This document shows positions 1-4,532 of a DNA stretch of 6,195 nt, piece after piece. This DNA comes from an uncultured Campylobacter sp. Lineage in GTDB: Bacteria; Campylobacterota; Campylobacteria; Campylobacterales; Campylobacteraceae. The notes under the pieces were generated by a model. That model saw nothing but the letters and a program-made list of their open reading frames with translations, did no database searches and had not been told where the DNA came from. Each line of letters begins with the position of its first letter. Positions within the stretch are counted from its first letter, which is position 1. Position numbers and translations under genes: made by a program. The stretch lies in NCBI RefSeq assembly GCF_937997405.1, contig NZ_CALKTL010000093.1, positions 1 to 6,195 on the forward strand, written 5' to 3'.

Positions 1-300
1 ACCCGGTTTTATATTCATTACCCACTCTTCTACGCCGCTCTTACCCTTACCCATACGAGTTTGTAGAGGTTTTTTGGTAAGCGGTTTGTCTGGGAATACC
101 TTAATCCAAATTTTAGCTTGACGATTCACGAAGCGCGTCATCGCGACACGAGCCGCTTCGATCTGGCGAGAATTTACCCTACCCGCCTCTACCGCTTTGA
201 TACCGAAATCGCCGAACGTCAAGGAATTCCCTCTCGTCGCATAGCCGCGATTGCGACCTTTCATCATCTTGCGGTATTTTGTTCTTTTTGGCATCAACAT
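1..300 (-). CDS. rplP: 50S ribosomal protein L16, 5' part only (runs off left edge)
   Basis: This is the N-terminal 100 residues of L16, a large-subunit protein at the base of the central protuberance that helps shape the A-site tRNA region. The visible protein starts MLMPKRTKYRKMMKGRNRG, the near-universal L16 N-terminus. It continues through a conserved middle (VNSRQIEAARVAMTR, residues 42-56) to the RMGKGK loop at 82-87, which points toward the peptidyl-transferase centre. The family is usually about 136-141 residues, so about 40 residues lie outside the window. The reading frame is open to base 1. The ATG at 298-300 is chosen because it gives the family start; it sits 2 bp after the rpsC stop, with a GA-rich binding site (AAGAGG) inside the end of rpsC. 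It is ninth in the S10 operon and should be followed by rpmC and rpsQ off the edge. Confidence 0.97.
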   Translation of the reverse strand, partial: MLMPKRTKYRKMMKGRNRGYATRGNSLTFGDFGIKAVEAGRVNSRQIEAARVAMTRFVNRQAKIWIKVFPDKPLTKKPLQTRMGKGKSGVEEWVMNIKPG

Positions 301-302
301 AA

Positions 303-998
303 CTATTTACCTCTTCTTGGTCTGCGTGTTTTTTTAGGCGCATCATCGGTCTTTTCGGCCTGGATGCCTTTTTGTAAAATTTCACCCTTAAAGATCCAAA
401 CCTTAATGCCGATATTACCGTAAGTCGTATGTGCTTCGGCAAAGCCGTAATCGATCCTAGCCCTTAGAGTATGGAGCGGAACGCGTCCCTCCAAATACCA
501 TTCGGTTCTAGCCATCTCAGCGCCGCCTAAGCGACCTGCGACGCAAATTTTAATTCCCTTTGCGCCTGCTTTTTGAGCGCCTTGGATGACTTTCTTCATA
601 GCGCGGCGGAATGCAACGCGGCGCTCTAGCTGCATAGCTACGTTTTCCGCAGCCAAAAGTGCGTTCGAGCCTACTTTGCGCTCCTCTTTGATATTGATGG
701 CTATGTCTTTATTGACTAGCTTAACGACTTCGCTTCTTAAATTTTCAACCTCGCCGCCTTTTTTCCCGATGATAATACCCGGTCTTGCGGCTACGATCGT
801 TACGCGAATTTTCTTAGCCGTTCTTTCGATCAAAATTTGGCTAATTCCCGCATAATAAAGCTTAGCTTTTAAAAATTTGCGGATCTTGTAATCCTCGCCG
901 ATACTCTCGGAAAGCGTCGCTTTAGAAGGAAACCATCTAGACTCCCAATTTCGATTAATTCCTAATCTTAAACCGATCGGATTTACTTTCTGTCCCAT
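303..998 (-). CDS. rpsC: 30S ribosomal protein S3
   Basis: S3 sits on the head of the small subunit, at the mRNA entry channel. The 231-residue product begins MGQKVNPIGLRLGINRNW, the standard S3 start. It carries the type II KH RNA-binding motif GIIIGKKGGE at about residues 74-83 and the S3 C-terminal-domain signature GRLGGAEMAR at 155-164. It ends in a basic tail, RRPRRGK. The length is normal for the family (about 210-235). The ATG directly abuts the rplV stop (0 bp gap) and is preceded by AAGGA inside the end of rplV, so translation is likely coupled. Nothing in it is unusual. Confidence 0.98.
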   Translation of the reverse strand: MGQKVNPIGLRLGINRNWESRWFPSKATLSESIGEDYKIRKFLKAKLYYAGISQILIERTAKKIRVTIVAARPGIIIGKKGGEVENLRSEVVKLVNKDIAINIKEERKVGSNALLAAENVAMQLERRVAFRRAMKKVIQGAQKAGAKGIKICVAGRLGGAEMARTEWYLEGRVPLHTLRARIDYGFAEAHTTYGNIGIKVWIFKGEILQKGIQAEKTDDAPKKTRRPRRGK

Positions 999-1331
999 TT
1001 ACGCTTCCTTCTTACTTGGTTTTGCTACTTCGACGATAATGTGCGAAGTAGGCTTGCGGATACGGCTAGCCGTACCTCTGGCGCGCGGACGAAATCTCTT
1101 AAGTACGGGACCCGCATCCACTCGGCAGCTGGTAACTACGACCTCTTCAGGCTCAAAGCCGCCGTTTGCGACCGCACTTGAAATCGCCGTAGCGATATAT
1201 TTAGCGCCGCGATTAGGCGTAAATTCCAAAGTAGCAAGGGCAAATTCCGCATTCATGCCTTGAATTTGTTTTGCGATAAGTCTTGTTTTTGTCGGCGAAA
1301 GGCGAACAAATTTAATAGTTGATTTACTCAT
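999..1331 (-). CDS. rplV: 50S ribosomal protein L22
   Basis: L22 is an early-assembly large-subunit protein whose long hairpin lines the nascent-peptide exit tunnel. The 110-residue product has the conserved globular part (FVRLSPTKTRLIAKQIQG at about residues 8-25). The tunnel hairpin KRFRPRARGTASRIRKPTSH spans about 78-97; this is the region where macrolide-resistance changes are known in bacteria, and no insertion or deletion is apparent. The length matches the standard bacterial form. From memory, some thermophilic campylobacters carry a longer C-terminal tail, which is absent here. The ATG is 9 bp after the rpsS stop, and the binding site AAGGA overlaps that stop. Confidence 0.98.
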   Translation of the reverse strand: MSKSTIKFVRLSPTKTRLIAKQIQGMNAEFALATLEFTPNRGAKYIATAISSAVANGGFEPEEVVVTSCRVDAGPVLKRFRPRARGTASRIRKPTSHIIVEVAKPSKKEA

Positions 1332-1340
1332 ATTCTATCC

Positions 1341-1622
1341 TTACTTGCCGATCTTTTTCTGCACGGAGCCTTTGTGGCCCTTGAAAGTGCGTGTAGGAGC
1401 GAACTCGCCTAATTTATAACCGATATGATGCTCGGTGACGTAAACCGGGATAAAATTCTTTCCGTTATGAACGTTAAACGTAAGTCCGATCATCTCAGGC
1501 ACGATCGTGCTTCGTCTCGACCAAGTCTTGATCGGTTTGTTATCGCCGGCTTTCTTTGCCGCAACGACTTTTTTCATTACGTGATCATCTACGAAAGGAC
1601 CTTTTTTTAGCGATCTAGCCAT
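1341..1622 (-). CDS. rpsS: 30S ribosomal protein S19
   Basis: S19 forms a complex with S13 in the head of the 30S subunit and contacts the intersubunit bridge and A-site tRNA. The 93-residue protein has the expected start MARSLKKGPFVDDHVMKKV. It carries the S19 signature around residues 53-80: NGKNFIPVYVTEHHIGYKLG followed by EFAPTRTF. The C-terminus is basic (HKGSVQKKIGK). Length is exactly typical. The start is 2 bp downstream of the rplB stop, and the AAGGAAAGGA stretch encoding the end of L2 doubles as its ribosome binding site. Confidence 0.98.
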   Translation of the reverse strand: MARSLKKGPFVDDHVMKKVVAAKKAGDNKPIKTWSRRSTIVPEMIGLTFNVHNGKNFIPVYVTEHHIGYKLGEFAPTRTFKGHKGSVQKKIGK

Positions 1623-1624
1623 TT

Positions 1625-2455
1625 TTATTTTCCTTTCCTTCTTGAAATTATAAGCTTATCGCTCGCTTTTTTATGGCGAGTTTTATAGCCCTTCGTCGGT
1701 TTGCCCCACGGAGTTACCGGATGGCGGCCGGAGTTTTTCTTACCCTCGCCACCGCCGTGTGGGTGATCGACCGGGTTCATTGCAGAACCTCTGGTTTGAG
1801 GACGGATACCTCTATGGCGATTGCGTCCGGCTTTGCCGATGACGACGTTTGCCCACTCTTCGTTACCCACTACGCCGATACTGGCCATGCACTCTGCAAG
1901 TACTCTTCTCATCTCACCGCTAGGCAGACGTAGAATTACATATTTTTCCTCTTTACCCATAAGCTGAGCATAACCTCCGGCGCTACGTGCCATTTGAGCA
2001 CCTTTGCCAGGTTTTAACTCGATATTATGCAGAATAGTTCCTACAGGGATGTTTTTCATCTTCATAGCATTGCCGGGTTTAATATCTAATCCACCCTCGG
2101 CAGCGGCTACTACGTCGCCCACATTAAGATCGTTAGGCTTGATAATGTAGCGCTTCTCGCCGTCTGCGTATGAGATCAATGCGATACGGCAGTTGCGATT
2201 CGGATCGTATTCGATTGCCTCAACCTTGCCAGCAACGCCGAATTTATTTCGCTTAAAATCGACAATTCTATAAAGTTTAGCGGCCCCAGCTTGTTTATGG
2301 CGGCTAGTAATGCGGCCGTTATTGTTCTTTCCGGCTGCGGCAGGAATTTTAACGAGCAAGCCTCTAACGCTAGCTTTTGCAGTGATATCCTCACTGCTAA
2401 GCCCGGTCATAAATCTTCTACTTGGAGTATACGGTTTATAAGTTTTAATCGCCAT
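1625..2455 (-). CDS. rplB: 50S ribosomal protein L2
   Basis: L2 is needed for subunit association, tRNA binding and assembly of the peptidyl-transferase centre. The 276-residue product has the N-terminal RNA-binding OB-like part with NNNGRITSRHKQAG at about residues 44-57, then the SH3-like part. It carries the highly conserved C-terminal motif GSAMNPVDHPHGGGEG ending near 238; His231 corresponds to the histidine near the catalytic centre in E. coli L2 (His229 there). The C-terminus is basic (SDKLIISRRKGK). The start is 1 bp after the rplW stop, with a strong GGAGG site 6 nt before the ATG inside the end of rplW. Confidence 0.98.
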   Translation of the reverse strand: MAIKTYKPYTPSRRFMTGLSSEDITAKASVRGLLVKIPAAAGKNNNGRITSRHKQAGAAKLYRIVDFKRNKFGVAGKVEAIEYDPNRNCRIALISYADGEKRYIIKPNDLNVGDVVAAAEGGLDIKPGNAMKMKNIPVGTILHNIELKPGKGAQMARSAGGYAQLMGKEEKYVILRLPSGEMRRVLAECMASIGVVGNEEWANVVIGKAGRNRHRGIRPQTRGSAMNPVDHPHGGGEGKKNSGRHPVTPWGKPTKGYKTRHKKASDKLIISRRKGK

Positions 2456-2456
2456 T

Positions 2457-2738
2457 TTACGCCTCCACGCTTTCTAGGCTTGCGCCCTCAGGTAGTTTGA
2501 CGTAGAATTTCTTCATATCATTTCTAGCGCCCATTTTACCTCTAAATCTTTTTACTTTGCCGTCCTGTCTTAAAGAATTTATCTTTAGCGGAGTGATCCC
2601 GAAATAGTTCTTCAAAACGCTCTTTAGTCCGTTTTTCGTAACCGACGGGCTAGTTTGGATAACGACCACGCCGTTTTCTTGAAGACCGAGAGACTTTTCC
2701 GTATAAAGGATCGTTTTGATATCTGTTATATCTGCCAT
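2457..2738 (-). CDS. rplW: 50S ribosomal protein L23
   Basis: L23 lies at the exit of the nascent-peptide tunnel and is the docking site for trigger factor and signal recognition particle. The 93-residue product has the family layout: an N-terminal strand-helix with TDIKTILYTEKS at about residues 4-15, a central VTKNGLKSVLKNYFGI helix, and the basic extended loop KVKRFRGKMGARNDMKKFYV at about 61-80 that reaches into 23S rRNA. The length matches the bacterial norm. The start is 1 bp after the rplD stop, with GAGGA 5 nt upstream of the ATG. Confidence 0.97.
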   Translation of the reverse strand: MADITDIKTILYTEKSLGLQENGVVVIQTSPSVTKNGLKSVLKNYFGITPLKINSLRQDGKVKRFRGKMGARNDMKKFYVKLPEGASLESVEA

Positions 2739-2739
2739 T

Positions 2740-3354
2740 TTAGTCCTCTTTCACTATTGATTCAAATGCCGCTTTTTCAAATACGACTGAGCCGTAAACT
2801 GCGATTAGGTAAGCATTGACCTCGCTTGCATCGATGACATAGCAATTCTTAAGATTTCTATAGGCCAAAAGAGTTTGCGCGTCCAGCTCGTTTTTAACGA
2901 TTAGCGCATCTCTAACGCCTAGTTTCTTAATAAAATTTGCCGCGTCTTTAGTTTTGCCGCTTTTTAGCTCCAAATCATCGAAGATAAAAATTTTACCCTC
3001 GTTTACTTTCTCATTGATAGCAAATTCCAGCGCAAGGCGTTTTTGCTTTTTATTGACCTTCTGCTCGTAATTTCGCTCGTTAGTCGGACCGAATGCGACC
3101 GCGCCGCCTACCCAGACATTGGTTCTGGTTGAGCCCGCACGTGCACCGCCGCGGCCCTTTTGTCGCCATGGCTTTTTACCGCCGCCGCTAACCTCGGCGC
3201 GAGTTTTAGCGTTAGCCGTATTTGCGCGAAGCGAAGCAAGGTAAGATTTGACGTACAAATATAGACTGTGCGAATTGACTTCCGAAAATTTCGCAGGAAT
3301 TTCAATTTCGCTTGCTTTTTCCAGTTTTTCGTTAAGCACACTTACTTTACTCAT
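2740..3354 (-). CDS. rplD: 50S ribosomal protein L4
   Basis: L4 is a large-subunit protein whose extended loop forms part of the constriction of the exit tunnel. The 204-residue product has the conserved loop GGGKKPWRQKGRGGARAG at about residues 57-74, followed by WVGGAVAFGP at 81-90. A C-terminal alpha/beta domain follows (FIFDDLELKSGKTKDAANFI and neighbours). The loop, the usual site of macrolide-resistance changes, looks intact. In E. coli L4 also represses the S10 operon by binding its leader, but that leader structure is confined to gammaproteobacteria, so autoregulation should not be assumed here. The ATG overlaps the rplC stop (ATGA), implying translational coupling; AAGGA lies 7 nt upstream. 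Confidence 0.98.
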   Translation of the reverse strand: MSKVSVLNEKLEKASEIEIPAKFSEVNSHSLYLYVKSYLASLRANTANAKTRAEVSGGGKKPWRQKGRGGARAGSTRTNVWVGGAVAFGPTNERNYEQKVNKKQKRLALEFAINEKVNEGKIFIFDDLELKSGKTKDAANFIKKLGVRDALIVKNELDAQTLLAYRNLKNCYVIDASEVNAYLIAVYGSVVFEKAAFESIVKED

Positions 3355-3929
3355 TTTACTATCCTTATTCTGCCCATTGCGCCGTTAAATCCAGGAACCG
3401 AGCCTTTAAGCACTAAAATTTTATTCTCGGTATCAAAGCTTACGACTTCATTTTTGGCAGTAATTTTTTCGTTTCCAGTGTGTCCCGCCATCCTCATACC
3501 AGGCTGAACGCGACCCGGCCACTCGCAGTTGCCGATCGAGCCCGGTCTTCGGTGAAAGCGGCTGCCGTGTGCTGCAGGACCACCTGCAAAGCCATGGCGC
3601 TTAATAACTCCCTGATAGCCTTTGCCCTTGGATTTAAAACTTACTTTAACGATCTTAGCTTGGCTCAAAACATCTAAATTTTGATCGCCAAGCTCGGCAT
3701 TTTCTAAGCTTAGAGTCGCAAATTTATTAAATTCCTTGCTTAGACTATATTTCTTTTGAATGCCGGCTATAGCTTTATTATACGCTTTTCCCTCTGCGTA
3801 TGCTACGATAGCTTTTTTCTCATCGCAAACTTCGCAAATTTTGGTATTGATAAGTCGTAAAAGCGTCACGGGCGTGCTGCTCGTGTCGATCGTCCTACTC
3901 ATACCTATTTTTTCTACGATATATTCCAT
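3351..3929 (-). CDS. rplC: 50S ribosomal protein L3
   Basis: L3 is one of the first proteins bound during 50S assembly, and its long loop approaches the peptidyl-transferase centre. The 192-residue product has the signature KGKGYQGVIKRHGFAGGPAA at about residues 101-120. The conserved loop WPGRVQPGMRMAGHTGNEK follows at about 137-155. The position matching E. coli Gln150, which PrmB methylates, is His here (AGHTGN in place of GQMGN), so that modification cannot occur at this residue. The length is slightly short compared with E. coli (209) but normal for this group. The ATG is 11 bp after the rpsJ stop, with AAGGGG overlapping that stop. Confidence 0.98.
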   Translation of the reverse strand: MEYIVEKIGMSRTIDTSSTPVTLLRLINTKICEVCDEKKAIVAYAEGKAYNKAIAGIQKKYSLSKEFNKFATLSLENAELGDQNLDVLSQAKIVKVSFKSKGKGYQGVIKRHGFAGGPAAHGSRFHRRPGSIGNCEWPGRVQPGMRMAGHTGNEKITAKNEVVSFDTENKILVLKGSVPGFNGAMGRIRIVK

Positions 3930-3940
3930 TGTTTTACCCC

Positions 3941-4252
3941 TTATTTGCCCATCGCGTGAACTTCGACGTTGACTTCCGGAGCCAAATCAAGCTTAGTTAG
4001 CGAATCAACCGTATCTGGCGTAGCCGCTACGATGTCTAGCATACGAGCGTGGATTTTCATCTCAAACTGCTCTCTGGAGTCTTTATTTACGTGCGGAGAT
4101 CTTAAAACGGTGTAGCGTTTAATCTTCGTAGGCATCGGCACGGGACCTCTGACGTCCGCACCTGTTCTTTTTACGGCTTCAACGATAGCCGAAACTGTGC
4201 GATCTAAAACTCGATGGTCATAAGCCTTGAGTTTTAACCTAATTTTTTGCAT
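3941..4252 (-). CDS. rpsJ: 30S ribosomal protein S10 (NusE)
   Basis: S10 is a 30S head protein and also, as NusE, a component of transcription antitermination complexes with NusB. The 103-residue product starts MQKIRLKLKAYDHRVLDRTV and carries the S10 signature AVKRTGADVRGPVPMPTK at about residues 26-43. It ends APEVNVEVHAMGK. A GTG codon lies directly before the ATG in frame (4253-4255) and could add one residue. The ATG at 4250-4252 is preferred because it gives the usual 103-residue length and places AAGGA (4259-4263) 6 nt upstream. It is the first gene of the S10 operon, read from a consensus promoter about 65 bp upstream. Confidence 0.98.
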   Translation of the reverse strand: MQKIRLKLKAYDHRVLDRTVSAIVEAVKRTGADVRGPVPMPTKIKRYTVLRSPHVNKDSREQFEMKIHARMLDIVAATPDTVDSLTKLDLAPEVNVEVHAMGK

Positions 4253-4258
4253 CACTTT

Positions 4259-4263
4259 TCCTT
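4259..4263 (-). promoter_or_regulatory. Ribosome binding site of rpsJ (start-deciding)
   Basis: On the minus strand AAGGA lies 6 nt before the ATG at 4252 and only 3 nt before the GTG at 4255. This spacing favours the ATG as the true start of rpsJ. Confidence 0.8.
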
Positions 4264-4275
4264 AATAAAGAACTT

Positions 4276-4308
4276 GTCGCAACGCGCGACCCTTTGTTTC
4301 AAACAAAA
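4276..4308 (-). promoter_or_regulatory. S10 operon leader with two short hairpins
   Basis: The untranslated leader of the S10 operon runs from about 4309 to 4253 on the minus strand. It contains two inverted repeats. One is TTTGTTT paired with AAACAAA at about 4293-4307, with almost no spacer, so the real loop must open one or two pairs. The other is GTCGC-GCGTT-GCGAC at 4276-4290, a perfect 5-bp GC-rich stem with a 5-nt loop. The second hairpin ends about 13 nt before the AAGGA of rpsJ, close enough to influence ribosome loading. It is far smaller than the E. coli S10 leader. A regulatory role is inference only. Confidence 0.45.
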
Positions 4309-4315
4309 GACGCAC

Positions 4316-4344
4316 ATTATATAAAAGCGCTCCGGCTTTGTCAA
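4316..4344 (-). promoter_or_regulatory. Consensus sigma-70 promoter of the S10 operon
   Basis: Reading the minus strand, TTGACA (4344-4339) is followed by exactly 17 bp and then TATAAT (4321-4316). Both hexamers match the sigma-70 consensus at all positions, and the spacer is optimal. Transcription should start near 4309-4310, giving a leader of about 55 nt to rpsJ. Such a match is noteworthy because Campylobacter sigma-70 promoters usually have no recognisable -35 box; a very strong promoter is fitting for a ribosomal protein operon. No start site has been measured here. Confidence 0.85.
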
Positions 4345-4363
4345 GAAAATAGCTAAATTTTAT

Positions 4364-4375
4364 GGAAATATTTCC
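4364..4375. repeat. 12-bp perfect palindrome GGAAATATTTCC
   Basis: This perfect self-complementary 12-mer partly overlaps the left arm of the first 22-bp repeat. Its TTTCC half can pair either with the GGAAA to its left or with the AAGGAAA to its right, so the two dyads are mutually exclusive if transcribed. As DNA it may extend a protein-binding site 20 bp upstream of the S10 promoter -35 box. Confidence 0.5.
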
Positions 4376-4390
4376 TTTTAATAAGGAAAA
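4369..4390. repeat. 22-bp dyad repeat, copy 1 (possible operator)
   Basis: The core is TTTCCTT-TTAAT-AAGGAAA, a perfect 7-bp inverted repeat with a 5-nt centre. The same 22 bases recur without mismatch at 4495-4516, with start points 126 bp apart. This copy ends 46 bp from the -10 box side of the S10 promoter region and lies about 25 bp upstream of its -35 box, a typical location for an activator or repressor site. There is no T-tract after the short AT-rich stem, so a terminator is unlikely. Confidence 0.6.
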
Positions 4391-4465
4391 ATATATAGAA
4401 TTTCGAAAATTTTTAGGGTGCTGGAAATTTTCAATACAAAAATTTTTAGATAAATTTAAAATAGA

Positions 4466-4471
4466 TATAAA
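4466..4471 (+). promoter_or_regulatory. Weak candidate -10 box for the ATPase gene
   Basis: TATAAA lies about 61 bp upstream of the ATPase ATG within very AT-rich DNA. No convincing -35 box is seen, as is common in Campylobacter. Other AT-rich hexamers nearby (TAAAAT at 4457 and at 4520) are almost as good, so this is only one candidate. If it is used, the second 22-bp dyad would lie in the transcribed leader. Confidence 0.22.
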
Positions 4472-4494
4472 AATTTCATAGGATTTTTCAGTTT

Positions 4495-4516
4495 TATTTC
4501 CTTTTAATAAGGAAAA
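4495..4516. repeat. 22-bp dyad repeat, copy 2 (possible operator or leader hairpin)
   Basis: This copy is identical to the one at 4369-4390. It lies 16 bp before the ATPase ATG. Its right arm contains AAGGA, the only ribosome-binding-like sequence upstream of that gene, but at about 19 nt it is too far from the ATG to be a normal site. The repeat could therefore act on transcription of the ATPase gene as an operator, or on its translation as a hairpin that moves the AAGGA closer or hides it. Confidence 0.6.
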
Positions 4517-4532
4517 TTTTAAAATACTCACC

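Noticed and set aside
118..423. Plus-strand frames opposite rplP, rpsC and the other ribosomal genes (for example 118-423, 586-855, 1673-1933)
   Set aside because: They are antisense shadows of highly conserved ribosomal genes, have no supporting ribosome binding sites, and their translations look like nothing known.
3941..4255. GTG at 4255 as the start of rpsJ
   Set aside because: The binding site would be only 3 nt away, and the product would have an extra Met before the conserved 103-residue form.
4369..4390. The 22-bp dyads as Rho-independent terminators
   Set aside because: The stem is 7 bp and AT-rich with no following T-run on either strand, and copy 1 lies between divergent promoters where a terminator has no obvious use.
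4253..4532. CRISPR-like array or tandem repeat in the intergenic region
   Set aside because: There are only two repeat copies, 126 bp apart, with an unrelated AT-rich spacer; no array periodicity is present.
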